A stretch of DNA of 43,557 bases from DASRRB01 sp036732755 (GTDB lineage: Bacteria > Planctomycetota > B15-G4 > SIAN01), in assembly GCA_036732755.1 (NCBI GenBank), contig DAINBU010000030.1:1-43557 (forward strand), read 5' to 3'. Every line of letters begins with the position of its first letter. Within the stretch, counting starts at the first letter, position 1. A program made the translations under genes and the position numbers. Shown piece by piece: positions 16,219 through 25,066 of the stretch. Under the pieces are notes generated by a model. That model saw nothing but the letters and a program-made list of their open reading frames with translations. It had not been told where the DNA came from and made no database searches.

Positions 16219-18930
16219 TTAGCGCTCCGGCTCCGGGGGCGCGGCCGGCAGCGTGATCACGAACTCCGCGCCGCCGCCGGCGCGCGCGCGGGCGCGGATC
16301 GTACCGCCGTGCGCCTCGACGATGCGGCGCGCGATCGTGAGCCCGAGCCCGACGCCGCGCCGCGCGCCGTGCGCGGCCCCGCGCACGAACTTCTCGAAGA
16401 CGCGCTCCGTCTCGCCCGGAGCGAGGCCGGGCCCGCGGTCGGCGACGACGATCTCGACCGTCCCGTGCGGCGCGGGCCGCGGCGCGCCCGCGCTGTCCGC
16501 CGCCGCCGGCGGGCCGCGCCGCGCGAGCAGCTCGATCGGGCTGCCGGCCGGCGTGTACTTCACGGCGTTGTCGAGCAGGTTCACGAGCGCGGACTGGAAC
16601 ACGACCGGGTCGACCGAGACGGGCGGGCAGTCGGGGCTGACCTGCGACGTGGTCGGATGGCCGGCGAGGCGGCGCTCCATCGCCTGCAGCGCCGTCCCGA
16701 ACAGGTCCTCGACCGAGTGCGGCAGGGTGTCGAGCTTCACGCTCCCGCTCTCCAGGCGCGACACGTCGAGCAGGTTGGTGACGACGCGGTTCAGGTTCTC
16801 CGCCTCCTCGGCGATGCCGTTCGCGAGCTCGGCGCGCGTCATCGGGTCGAGCAGCGCCTGCGACTCGGCGAGCGCCGTCGCGGCGCCGGTGATCACCTGC
16901 AGCGGCGTGCGCAGGTCGTGCGAGACGGAGGAGAGCAGCGCGCTCTTCAGCTGCTCGGAGCGGATCGCGACGGCCGCCTCCTGCGCCTCTTCGCCCAGCC
17001 GCTCGCCCTCGAGTGCCAGCCCGATCAGACGGGCGAGCGATTCGACCAGGCGCCGCTCGTCCGGGTCGTGGAAGCGCGCCGCGACGTAGCCCTCGCAGAC
17101 GAGCACGCCGACGCGCCCGCGCGCGCCCGCGAGCGGCACGTGGAGGCCGTGCGCGCCGGGCAGCGTGTGCGTGCCCGCGCCCGCCGGCTCGCCGTGCTCG
17201 AACACCCAGCGCGCGACGGCGAGCTCGTCCGAGGAGAGCGGGGCGCCGTCCGCCTCGGGAGCCGCCTCGTCGAGTTCGTCCCCGCCGTCCGGGCGAGGGA
17301 GCAGCACGCGGACGGGCACGCCCAGGATGTCGCGGCAGCGGCGGCGCGCCGCCGCGACGATCGGCGCGCTGCCGCGCGTCGCCGCCAGGTCGCCGCTCAG
17401 GCGATGGAGCGCCGCCGACGACTCCGCGCGCCGCAGCGTCGCGTCGACGAGCGCGCGCAGCCGCGCGCTCTGCAGGCTGACCACGAGCCCGACCAGCAGC
17501 ATCGCGACGAAGGTCAGCACGTACTCCGAGTCGCCGACCGTGAACGACAGGTAGGGCGGGACGCAGAAGAAGTCGAAGGCCGCGACGCCGATGAGCGAGG
17601 CGGCGAGCGTCGGCCCGCGCCGGCCGCGCAGCGACACGCCGACCACCGTGAGCAGGTAGATCATGCTCAGGTTGACCGGCGCGAGGTGGTCGCGCGCGAC
17701 GCAGGCGAGCGCGGTCGCGACGCCGACCGCGGCGAGCGCGAGCAGGTAGCCGACGCCGTCGGTGCGTTCGGCGGTAGGACCCGGCTCGGACTCCTCGACC
17801 GGCTCCTCGCCGTTCACCACGAAGACGTCGATCTCCCCACTGCGGCGCACCAGCTCGGCGACGAAACTCGATCCCGGCCGGCCCAAGAAACCGCGCGCGA
17901 GCGGCTTGCCGACGACGACGTGCCGGACGTCGTGGCGCCGCGCGAACGTGAGCAGTTCGCCGACGGCGTCGCGGCCGGTCCCCGTGTGGACCTCGGCGCC
18001 GAGCTGCTCGGCGAGGCGCAGGTGGTTGCCGAGGCGGCGCCGCTCGGCGTCGGAGAGGACGAGCCCCTCGGAGGCGACCACGTGCAGCGCGAGCCACTCG
18101 ACGTTGAGGCTCTCGGCCAGGCGGCGTGCCGACCGCAGCAGGCGCGCCGAGAAGGGGCTCGGGCTCACGGCCACCAGCAGGCGGCCGGTCGCCGCGCGCG
18201 CCGTCGCCGGCGACTTCGCGCGCACGCGGTCGGCGACGAGGCGCAGCGAGAGCTCGCGCAGGCCCGAGAGCGTGGCGGGCTTGAAGAAGTTCTGCTCGGC
18301 GCGCGCCGCCTGGTCGCCCAGGTAGACCTTGCCGGCGCGCAGCCGCTCGAGCAGCTCGTCGATCGGCAGGTCGACCAGCTCGACCTCGTCGGCGCCGTCG
18401 ATGAATTCGTCGGGCACGCGCTCGCGCACCGGCACGCCGGTCAGCCGCTCGACCACGTCGTGCACGCTCTCGACGTGCTGGACGTTGAGCGTGGTGCAGA
18501 CGTCGATGCCGGCCTCGAGCAGCTCCTGGACGTCCTGCCAGCGCTTCAGGTGGCGCGAGCCGGGCGCGTTGCTGTGGGCGAGCTCGTCGAGGAGGAGCAG
18601 CGCGGGATGGCGCGCGAGTGCGGCGTCGAGGTCGAACTCCTCGAGGGCGATCCCGCGGTGTTCGCGCGACACGTGCGGGAGCTCGGGGATGCCGCGTCGC
18701 AGCGCCTCGGTCTCGGCCCGGCCGTGCGTGAGCACCACGCCCGCGACGACGTCGACGCCCTCCACCATGCGGGCGCGCGCCATCTCGAGCATCTTGTAGG
18801 TCTTGCCGACGCCCGGCGCGGCGCCGACCAGGATCTTGAGCCGGCCGCGCTGCGCCCCCGGCTCCGCCGCGTTCGCCTCCGCGAGCAGCCGCTCGGGAGC
18901 GGGACGCGTCGTTTCGTCGTGCTCCGCCAC
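16219..18930 (-). CDS. kdpD: KdpD, sensor histidine kinase of potassium uptake
   Basis: 903 aa. I choose the GTG at 18930: it has a GAGGGG site just before it and starts 10 bp after the porin stop, whereas the ATG at 19002 would run 62 bp into the porin. Parts in order are the KdpD sensor domain with Walker A GAAPGVGKT (36-44) and LLLLDELAHSN, a USP domain (250-372), four transmembrane helices (about 393-490), a GAF-like domain, HisKA with H671 in SVSHDLRTPL, and a complete HATPase (NLLDNAVKYTP, ADRGPGL, GVGLGLTIARRIVEAHGG). In the USP domain S256-P-S258 is followed after exactly 20 residues by WLALH. This is close to the SxS-X20-FTAxY c-di-AMP motif described for staphylococcal KdpD. It pairs with kdpE. 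Confidence 0.95.
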   Translation of the reverse strand: MAEHDETTRPAPERLLAEANAAEPGAQRGRLKILVGAAPGVGKTYKMLEMARARMVEGVDVVAGVVLTHGRAETEALRRGIPELPHVSREHRGIALEEFDLDAALARHPALLLLDELAHSNAPGSRHLKRWQDVQELLEAGIDVCTTLNVQHVESVHDVVERLTGVPVRERVPDEFIDGADEVELVDLPIDELLERLRAGKVYLGDQAARAEQNFFKPATLSGLRELSLRLVADRVRAKSPATARAATGRLLVAVSPSPFSARLLRSARRLAESLNVEWLALHVVASEGLVLSDAERRRLGNHLRLAEQLGAEVHTGTGRDAVGELLTFARRHDVRHVVVGKPLARGFLGRPGSSFVAELVRRSGEIDVFVVNGEEPVEESEPGPTAERTDGVGYLLALAAVGVATALACVARDHLAPVNLSMIYLLTVVGVSLRGRRGPTLAASLIGVAAFDFFCVPPYLSFTVGDSEYVLTFVAMLLVGLVVSLQSARLRALVDATLRRAESSAALHRLSGDLAATRGSAPIVAAARRRCRDILGVPVRVLLPRPDGGDELDEAAPEADGAPLSSDELAVARWVFEHGEPAGAGTHTLPGAHGLHVPLAGARGRVGVLVCEGYVAARFHDPDERRLVESLARLIGLALEGERLGEEAQEAAVAIRSEQLKSALLSSVSHDLRTPLQVITGAATALAESQALLDPMTRAELANGIAEEAENLNRVVTNLLDVSRLESGSVKLDTLPHSVEDLFGTALQAMERRLAGHPTTSQVSPDCPPVSVDPVVFQSALVNLLDNAVKYTPAGSPIELLARRGPPAAADSAGAPRPAPHGTVEIVVADRGPGLAPGETERVFEKFVRGAAHGARRGVGLGLTIARRIVEAHGGTIRARARAGGGAEFVITLPAAPPEPER

Positions 18931-18940
18931 GGCCCCTCGC

Positions 18941-20308
18941 TCAGAATCGCAGGGTGACGTCGAACCCGGCGAGCACGATGCCGCGCCGGCGCCCGAGGTC
19001 AAACGCGGGCCGGTTCCAGTTGCGGTAGTACCCGACCTCCGGACGCACCTGGAACCAGGGCGAGAAGTTGTGGGTCAGGCCGATCGCGTGGCTCGTGTAG
19101 GTGCCGGCGAAGCCGGAGCGCGCGCCGTCCTCGTCGCGCCACACCTCGTTGCGCAGCGTGACGTAGTCCCGGTCCGAGGTCTGCAGGACCGTGTAGTTCA
19201 CCGCGCCGTACGTGAGCGTCGTGCCGGGGATGTCGGCGCCGAGTCCGCCGCCGCCGCCGTAGTAGCGCGTCGGCCCGAGGCTCGGCGTGCCGCCGACCAC
19301 GGCGTCGCGCTGCCACATGAAGTAGGACTCGGTGCGCGTCTGCAAGGTCTCGTCGATCTTGTGCTGCCAGGTGCCGACCAGGTAGTTGTAGTTGTCGTGG
19401 CCCGCCGGCTGGCCGTCCACCGTGAAGCGCTGGAACTTCGCGTTGTTGATCGCATTGAGGACCAGGTACACGGAGTCGCCGTTGTCGAGGGACACCCAGC
19501 GCACGCCCGCCATCCCGGTCGGCACCGCGCCCTCGTACCATGGCGCCATGTCGGTGCCGGCATGGATGCCGGCCTGCACCGACCATTGCTTGTCGAGCAT
19601 CGTCGTGACCATCAGCCCGGTCTGCGTGTAGGTGTCGAACGTGAAGAGGAGCGAGTGCGTGCCCATGAAGTTGTCGGGCGCAAACTGCGTCTCGATGTCG
19701 GGACAGGCGATCCAGCGGCCGACGCGGACGATCGTCCCCTCGCCGAAGTCGGGCGTGTAGACGTCGAGATACTGCTCGGTCGCGTCGAATCCGTAGAGGT
19801 TGTTGTGCCGGAGCAGCTGGTCGCTGAACCAGCCGCCCGCCGTCATGAAGCGGTAGTCGGAGCCGTAGAGCAGCGTCGAGCGGAAGCCCCAGTCGACGTG
19901 GTCGGTCTGCGCCGAGTCGACCTGCCGCTCGACGCGCAGCAGCGCCTGGTTCAACATCGGCCGGTTGGCCGCGATCCAGTACGAGGTGGGCGCGTTCGAG
20001 TCGTGCGCCTGGCTCACGTTCATCGAGGCGTTGAGCCAGCCGTACGCCTGGATGCGGTTGCGCTCGAGCAGGTCGCCGAACGAGGTGCCGTGCAGCCAGC
20101 TCATGAAGGGCGAATCGACGGGAGCGGGCGGCACGCCGACCAGCGGGTAGCCCTGGTACTCGCCGCTCGGCAGTGGCGGCGACGCGAACGGCGGCGGCAG
20201 CGCGCGCCGCTCCGACTCCGGCGCCCCCTCGGACTGGGCGGACGCGACGGCGCTCGCGCCGAGGAGTCCGACCGCGACAAAGAGGTGGGACGACGCGATC
20301 CGCTTCAT
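18941..20308 (-). CDS. Outer-membrane beta-barrel porin (BBP2/OmpL-like) inside the kdp operon
   Basis: 455 aa. Signal peptide (MKRIASSHLFVAVGLLGASAVASAQ), then a Pro-rich spacer, then about 370 residues of alternating beta-strand pattern rich in Tyr and Trp. It ends in the Phe-terminated signature (FDVTLRF) used by the BAM machine. Conserved-looking segments such as GRWIACPDIETQFAPDN, AGTDMAPWYEGAVPTG and PEVGYYRNWNRPAFDLG fit the putative beta-barrel porin-2 family. Its start overlaps the kdpC stop by four bases (ATGA), and kdpD starts 10 bp after its stop, so it is built into the operon. It likely lets potassium or another small ion cross the outer membrane. This role is inferred from context only. 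Confidence 0.85.
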   Translation of the reverse strand: MKRIASSHLFVAVGLLGASAVASAQSEGAPESERRALPPPFASPPLPSGEYQGYPLVGVPPAPVDSPFMSWLHGTSFGDLLERNRIQAYGWLNASMNVSQAHDSNAPTSYWIAANRPMLNQALLRVERQVDSAQTDHVDWGFRSTLLYGSDYRFMTAGGWFSDQLLRHNNLYGFDATEQYLDVYTPDFGEGTIVRVGRWIACPDIETQFAPDNFMGTHSLLFTFDTYTQTGLMVTTMLDKQWSVQAGIHAGTDMAPWYEGAVPTGMAGVRWVSLDNGDSVYLVLNAINNAKFQRFTVDGQPAGHDNYNYLVGTWQHKIDETLQTRTESYFMWQRDAVVGGTPSLGPTRYYGGGGGLGADIPGTTLTYGAVNYTVLQTSDRDYVTLRNEVWRDEDGARSGFAGTYTSHAIGLTHNFSPWFQVRPEVGYYRNWNRPAFDLGRRRGIVLAGFDVTLRF

Positions 20309-20877
20309 CGGTCGATCTCCAGCAGTGCGAGATTGAGCGCGAGCACGTTCACGCGCGGCTCGCCCAGGATCCCGAGGTCGCGCCCCTCGACGTGCTTCTC
20401 GACCAGCGCCTTCACCTTCGCCTCGTCGAGTCCGCGCACGCGCGCGACCCGCGAAACCTGCCAGAGCGCGGCCGCCGGCGAGACGTGCGGGTCGAGGCCG
20501 CTGCCCGACGTCGTCACGAGGTCGACCGGGATCGGCGCGGACTGACCCGGATCGGAGGCGCGCAGCGCCGCGATGCGCTGCTTCACGGCGTCCTCGAGCG
20601 CCGGATGGAGCGGACCGAGGTTCGAGCCCGAAGAAGCGCCTGCGTTGCACGCCGGAGTCGTCGCCGACGGCCGGCCCCAGAAGAGGGCGGGATCGTCGAA
20701 GCGCTGGCCGATCAGCTCCGAGCCGGCCACGACGCCGTCGCGCACGATCAGGCTGCCGCCGGCCTGCTTCGCGAAGGCCAGCCGCGCGATTCCCGTGACC
20801 AGCGCGGGATAGAGGCCGCCGGTCACGAGCGTGAGCGCGAGGAGCATCAGGAACGCGGGTCGCAGTTGGCGGAGCAT
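20305..20877 (-). CDS. kdpC: KdpC, potassium-transporting ATPase subunit C
   Basis: 190 aa, the usual length. One N-terminal transmembrane helix (LRPAFLMLLALTLVTGGLYP), then GSLIV, then GQRFDDPALFWGRPSATTP, SGSNLGP, PVDLVTTSGSGLDPHVSP and a C-terminal DLGILGEPRVNVLALNLAL. All are standard KdpC blocks. It is a small subunit that stabilises the KdpB pump and raises its ATP affinity on the periplasmic side. It begins 13 bp after kdpB and ends overlapping the porin start. Confidence 0.96.
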   Translation of the reverse strand: MLRQLRPAFLMLLALTLVTGGLYPALVTGIARLAFAKQAGGSLIVRDGVVAGSELIGQRFDDPALFWGRPSATTPACNAGASSGSNLGPLHPALEDAVKQRIAALRASDPGQSAPIPVDLVTTSGSGLDPHVSPAAALWQVSRVARVRGLDEAKVKALVEKHVEGRDLGILGEPRVNVLALNLALLEIDR

Positions 20878-20890
20878 GGATCCCTCCCGA

Positions 20891-22996
20891 TCACGTCAGG
20901 TGCAGCGCGACCATCGCGAGGTCGACGATCTTGATGCCGACGAAGGGGACGATCAGGCCGCCGAGCCCGTAGATCAGCAGGTTCCGCCGCAGGATGCGCG
21001 CGGCGCCGAGCGGCCGGTACTTCACGCCGCGCAGCGCGAGCGGGATCAGGAAGACGATGATGAGCGCGTTGAAGATGACCGCCGAGAGGATCGCGCTCTG
21101 CGGCGTCGCGAGCCCCATCACGTTCAGGATCTTCATCTCGGGATAGGTCGTCGCGAACGCCGCCGGGATGATCGCGAAGTACTTGGCGACGTCGTTGGCG
21201 ATGCTGAAGGTCGTCAGGGTGCCGCGCGTCATCAGCATCTGCTTGCCGATCTCGACGATCTCGATCAGCTTGGTCGGATTGCTGTCGAGGTCGACCATGT
21301 TCCCGGCCTCGCGCGCCGCCTGCGTGCCGGTGTTCATGGCGACGGCGACGTCGGCCTGCGCGAGCGCCGGCGCGTCGTTGGTGCCGTCGCCGGTCATCGC
21401 GACCAGGCGGCCGCCGGTCTGGTACTCGCGGATCAGCGCGAGCTTCTTCTCCGGCGTCGCGAGCGCCAGGAAGTCGTCGACGCCCGCCTCGGCCGCGATC
21501 GACGCCGCGGTCACGGGATTGTCGCCGGTGATCATCACCGTCTTGATCCCCATGCCGCGCAGCTCGCCGAAGCGCTCCTTGATGCCGCCCTTCACCACGT
21601 CCTTCAGATGGACCACGCCGAGCGCCTTTCCGCCCTCGGCGACGACGAGCGGCGTGCCGCCCGACTTCGCGATGCGGTCGACCGCCGCGCGGACGACCGC
21701 CGGCAGCGAGCCGTTCTGCCCGGCGACGAAGCGCTCGATCGCGTCGACGGAACCCTTGCGGATCTTGCGGCCGTGGAGGTCGACGCCGCTCATGCGCGTC
21801 TGCGCCATGAACGGGACGAAGGTCGCGCCGAGCTCCTGGATGCGCCGCTCGCGCAGGCCGTGCTTCTCCTTGGCGAGCACGACGATGCTGCGCCCCTCCG
21901 GCGTCTCGTCGGCGAGCGAGGCGAGCTGCGCCGCATCGGCGAGCGCCGCCTGCGAGACGCCGTCGGCGGGCACGAACTCGGTCGCCTGCCGGTTGCCGAG
22001 CGTGATCGTGCCGGTCTTGTCGAGCAGCAGCACGTTCACGTCGCCGGCCGCCTCGACCGCGCGTCCCGAGGTCGCGATCACGTTCGCGCGGATCATGCGG
22101 TCCATGCCGGCGATGCCGATCGCGGAGAGCAGCCCGCCGATCGTCGTCGGGATCAGGCAGACGAGCAGCGCGACCAGCACGGTGATGGTCACCGGCTCGG
22201 CATGGACCGCGGCGTTCGCCGCGTGGCCGGCCGCCCCCACCGCGAAGAGCGAGAACGGGAGGAGGGTGACCGTCGCGAGCAGGAAGACGATCGTCAGCGC
22301 CGCGAGCAGGATGTCGAGCGCGATCTCGTTGGGCGTCTTCTTGCGCTTGGCACCCTCGACCAGCGCGATCATGCGGTCGAGGAAGGCGTCGCCGGGATTG
22401 GTCGACACCTTCACGACCAGCCAGTCGGAGAGGACGCGCGTGCCGCCGGTGACGGCGCTGCGGTCGCCGCCGCTCTCGCGGATCACGGGGGCGCTCTCGC
22501 CGGTGATCGCGCTCTCGTCCACCGACGCGATCCCCTCGACCACCTCGCCGTCGCACGGGACGACGTCGCCCGCCTCGACCAGGACGACGTCGCCCTTGCG
22601 GAGCGCCGGCGCGCTGACCGTGTCGAAACCCGACGCGCGCGTCCCCGCCTTGAGCTTCTTCGCGGCGACGTCGCGGCGCGCCCGGCGCAGCGACTCCGCC
22701 TGCGCCTTGCCGCGCCCCTCCGCCATCGCCTCGGCGAAGTTGGCGAAGAGGACGGTGACCCACAGCCAGAGGGAGACGGCGAGGATGAACGACGGCGGCG
22801 CCTCGCCCGTCCCGACCAGCGCCTGGACGAAGAGGCCGCTGGTGAAGAGCGCGCCGACGAGCACGACGAACATCACCGGGTTGCGGACCTGCTCGCGCGG
22901 ATCGAGCTTCTTGATCGAATCGACGGCGGCGCGACGGACCAGCGCGCCGTCGAAGAGACGGGCGCGGCGGCGATCGGACCGGGTGGGCGGGGTCAT
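20891..22996 (-). CDS. kdpB: KdpB, P-type ATPase subunit of the potassium pump
   Basis: 701 aa from ATG 22996. All P-type ATPase marks are present: TGES (165-168; the Ser is the site of inhibitory phosphorylation in E. coli KdpB), the CLIPTT intramembrane motif, DKTGT with phospho-acceptor D326, MITGDNP and GDGTNDAPALAQADVAVAMN. About seven transmembrane helices. It hydrolyses ATP to drive potassium through KdpA. Spacing is 11 bp from kdpA and 13 bp to kdpC. Confidence 0.97.
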   Translation of the reverse strand: MTPPTRSDRRRARLFDGALVRRAAVDSIKKLDPREQVRNPVMFVVLVGALFTSGLFVQALVGTGEAPPSFILAVSLWLWVTVLFANFAEAMAEGRGKAQAESLRRARRDVAAKKLKAGTRASGFDTVSAPALRKGDVVLVEAGDVVPCDGEVVEGIASVDESAITGESAPVIRESGGDRSAVTGGTRVLSDWLVVKVSTNPGDAFLDRMIALVEGAKRKKTPNEIALDILLAALTIVFLLATVTLLPFSLFAVGAAGHAANAAVHAEPVTITVLVALLVCLIPTTIGGLLSAIGIAGMDRMIRANVIATSGRAVEAAGDVNVLLLDKTGTITLGNRQATEFVPADGVSQAALADAAQLASLADETPEGRSIVVLAKEKHGLRERRIQELGATFVPFMAQTRMSGVDLHGRKIRKGSVDAIERFVAGQNGSLPAVVRAAVDRIAKSGGTPLVVAEGGKALGVVHLKDVVKGGIKERFGELRGMGIKTVMITGDNPVTAASIAAEAGVDDFLALATPEKKLALIREYQTGGRLVAMTGDGTNDAPALAQADVAVAMNTGTQAAREAGNMVDLDSNPTKLIEIVEIGKQMLMTRGTLTTFSIANDVAKYFAIIPAAFATTYPEMKILNVMGLATPQSAILSAVIFNALIIVFLIPLALRGVKYRPLGAARILRRNLLIYGLGGLIVPFVGIKIVDLAMVALHLT

Positions 22997-23007
22997 GGGG
23001 GCGCGTC

Positions 23008-24753
23008 CTACCGACGCGCCATCTGGAGGTGCTCGACGATCGGGCCGAGGGCCAGGCCGGGCACGAACGTGAGCGCGCCCACCAGCAGTACGACGCCGAC
23101 CAGCAGCGTGACGAAGAGCGGACCGTGCGTCGGCAGCGTGCCGGGCCCCTCCGGCACGACGTTCTTCCGGCCGACCGAGCCGGCGATCGCGAGCATCGTG
23201 ACGGCCGGGACGTAGCGCGCGATCAACATCGCGACGGCGAGCGCGAGGTTCCAGAACGGCGTGTTCGCGGAGAGTCCGGCGAAGGCGCTGCCGTTGTTGT
23301 TGCCGGCCGAGCTGAAGGCGTAGAGGATCTCGCTGAAGCCGTGCGCGCCGGGGTTGGCGACTCCCACCTTGCCGGCCGCCGCTACTACTGCGACCGCCGT
23401 CCCGATCAGCACCGCGAAGCACGGCCCGAGGATGGCGAGCGACGCCATCTTCATCTCGAACGCCTCGATCTTCTTGCCGAGGTATTCCGGCGTGCGGCCG
23501 ACCATGAGGCCGGCGACGAAGACGGCGACGATCGCGAAGGCGAGCATCCCGTAAAGGCCCGAGCCGACGCCGCCGAAGACGACCTCGCCGAGCTGCATCA
23601 GGACCATCGGGACGAGCCCGCCGAGCGGCGTGAACGAGTCGTGCATCGCGTTGACCGAGCCGTTCGACGCCGCCGTGGTCGCGCTCGCCCAGAGCGCCGA
23701 GTTGGCGATGCCGAAGCGGACCTCCTTGCCCTCCATGTTCCCGCCGCACTGCAGCGCGCCGGCGCGCGCGTCGGCGCCGAGGCGCGCGAAGAGCGGGTTG
23801 CCCGACTGCTCGGCCACGGCGCAGCAGACGACGAGCGGCACGAAGATCACCACCATCGCCGCGAGGAGCGCCCGCCCCTGGCGCGGAGCGCGGACCATGC
23901 GCCCGAAGGTGAAGCAGAGCGCCGCCGGGATCAGGAGGATCGAGAGCAGCTCGAGGAAGTTCGACGTCGGCGTCGGATTCTCGAGGGGGTGGGCCGAGTT
24001 GACGTTGAAGAAGCCGCCGCCGTTGGTGCCGAGCTGCTTGATCGCGACCTGGCTCGCCGCCGGCCCGAGCGCGATCGTCTGCTCGACGATCGGCTTGCCG
24101 TCGGCGTCCTTCAGCGGCTGCAGCAGCTGCGCGCGGGCGTACGGATCGAACGTCTGCACGACGCCCTGGCCGACCAGCGCGACCGCGAGGACGAGCGAGA
24201 GCGGCAGCAGGACGTAGAGGGTCGAGCGGACCAGGTCGACCCAGAAGTTGCCGACGACCTGCGCGCTCTTCCGCGCGAAGCCGCGGATCAGCGCGACCAG
24301 GATCGCGATGCCGGTCGCCGCCGACACGAAGTTCTGGACGGTGAGCGCGACCATCTGCGTGAAGTAACTCATGGTCGTCTCGCCGCCGTAGCCCTGCCAG
24401 TTGGTGTTGGTGGCGAAGCTGACGGCGGTGTTGAACGACGAATCGGGCGAGACGGCGCCGAGGTGTTCGGGATTGAACGGCAGCACCCCCTGCAGGCGCT
24501 GGATCGCGTGGACGACCAGGAGCGAGAGGAGGTTGAACGCGAGCATCGCGCCCGCGTATTCCTTCCAGCCGGTCTCGCGCGCCGCGTCGACGCCGCAGAC
24601 CCGGTAGATGCCGCGCTCGAGCGGCCCGAGGACGCGGTCGAGTCCGCACGGACGCCCCTCGAAGACGCGCGCCATGAAGCCGCCGAGCGGCTTCGCCAGC
24701 GCGATCAGGACGACGACGTAGAGCGCGATCTGGAGCCATCCCCAGCCGTTCAC
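23008..24753 (-). CDS. kdpA: KdpA, potassium-binding channel-like subunit
   Basis: 581 aa, normal length, about ten transmembrane helices. The four selectivity-filter regions can be seen: FATNTNWQGYGGE, GTNGGGFFNVNSAHPLENPTP, NGSVNAMHDSFTPLGG and AGNNNGSAFAGLSANTPFWN. It carries the high-affinity potassium path of the Kdp complex. The start is GTG (MNGWGWLQIALY), and it overlaps the kdpF stop by four bases (GTGA), which couples the two genes. Confidence 0.97.
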   Translation of the reverse strand: MNGWGWLQIALYVVVLIALAKPLGGFMARVFEGRPCGLDRVLGPLERGIYRVCGVDAARETGWKEYAGAMLAFNLLSLLVVHAIQRLQGVLPFNPEHLGAVSPDSSFNTAVSFATNTNWQGYGGETTMSYFTQMVALTVQNFVSAATGIAILVALIRGFARKSAQVVGNFWVDLVRSTLYVLLPLSLVLAVALVGQGVVQTFDPYARAQLLQPLKDADGKPIVEQTIALGPAASQVAIKQLGTNGGGFFNVNSAHPLENPTPTSNFLELLSILLIPAALCFTFGRMVRAPRQGRALLAAMVVIFVPLVVCCAVAEQSGNPLFARLGADARAGALQCGGNMEGKEVRFGIANSALWASATTAASNGSVNAMHDSFTPLGGLVPMVLMQLGEVVFGGVGSGLYGMLAFAIVAVFVAGLMVGRTPEYLGKKIEAFEMKMASLAILGPCFAVLIGTAVAVVAAAGKVGVANPGAHGFSEILYAFSSAGNNNGSAFAGLSANTPFWNLALAVAMLIARYVPAVTMLAIAGSVGRKNVVPEGPGTLPTHGPLFVTLLVGVVLLVGALTFVPGLALGPIVEHLQMARR

Positions 24754-24842
24754 TCGAATCGCTCCGGCTTGAGGAGGGCGACGCCGAGGTAGACGAAGAG
24801 CCCGACCGCCACGAGCGCGCCGAGGACGTAGAGGCCGTTCAT
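24750..24842 (-). CDS. kdpF: KdpF, small membrane subunit
   Basis: A 30-codon ORF read directly from the minus strand, shorter than usual gene-calling limits. It begins MNGLYVLGALVAVGLFVYLG, one transmembrane helix, and ends LLKPERFE, which matches the usual KdpF ending (LLxPERF). KdpF is a lipid-like stabiliser of the KdpABC complex. An AGAGG ribosome site lies about six bases before ATG. Its TGA overlaps the kdpA GTG by four bases, the standard place for kdpF. Confidence 0.9.
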   Translation of the reverse strand: MNGLYVLGALVAVGLFVYLGVALLKPERFE

Positions 24843-24852
24843 CGCAGGCCTC

Positions 24853-24936
24853 TCACAGCCGGTCGCTGAGCCGCGCGACGAACCACTCGCACGCGGCGAA
24901 GAAGAGCACGGCGATCAACAAGAGGAGGGCGTCCAT
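24853..24936 (-). CDS. 27-aa membrane micropeptide at the head of the kdp operon
   Basis: A 27-codon ORF beginning MDALLLLIAVLFFAACEWFV and ending ARLSDRL. It has one of the best ribosome sites in the window (GGAGGT, six bases before ATG) and stops 10 bp before kdpF. It predicts a single hydrophobic helix with a charged C-terminal tail, like KdpF in size and shape but not in sequence. I recall similar short unnamed ORFs before kdpF in other genomes but cannot verify this. It could be a second small Kdp subunit, a regulator, or a leader peptide that tunes translation. Function is unknown; the ribosome site is the main support. Confidence 0.65.
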   Translation of the reverse strand: MDALLLLIAVLFFAACEWFVARLSDRL

Positions 24937-24950
24937 GCCGGGACCTCCGC

Positions 24951-24970
24951 GCCGTCGCGGGCGCGACGGC
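24951..24970 (-). promoter_or_regulatory. Hairpin in the kdp operon leader
   Basis: GCCGTCGC-GGGC-GCGACGGC is a perfect 8-bp stem with a 4-nt loop that ends two bases before the GGAGGT ribosome site of the micropeptide ORF. It could be a leader element that controls access to the ribosome site, or the terminator of the upstream AsmA-like gene. No U-tract. Confidence 0.4.
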
Positions 24971-25012
24971 TGCCTCGGGACTCGGCGGGAACGTAGCCCG
25001 ACCCCGCATTAA

Positions 25013-25022
25013 GAACGCGTTC
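25013..25022. promoter_or_regulatory. Palindrome GAACGCGTTC upstream of the kdp operon
   Basis: A perfect 10-bp palindrome in the 130-bp gap between the AsmA-like gene and the kdp operon, in the most AT-rich patch of that gap (ATTAAGAACGCGTTCAAAG). It overlaps a TTGAAC that could serve as a -35 box on the minus strand, but no good -10 lies at 16-18 bp. KdpE would be the obvious candidate regulator. Confidence 0.3.
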
Positions 25023-25066
25023 AAAGGACCGGTGCGCGGCGCGTGCGAGAGCCGCGGGCGTGCGCG

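Noticed and set aside
18931..19002. ATG start for kdpD at 19002
   Set aside because: It would overlap the porin by 62 bp and add a Ser/Gly/Pro-rich segment; the GTG at 18930 has a good ribosome site just after the porin stop.
24937..25066. c-di-AMP (ydaO-type) riboswitch in the kdp leader
   Set aside because: The 130-bp gap is too short for that fold plus a promoter, and I see only one simple hairpin, not the two-fold junction layout.
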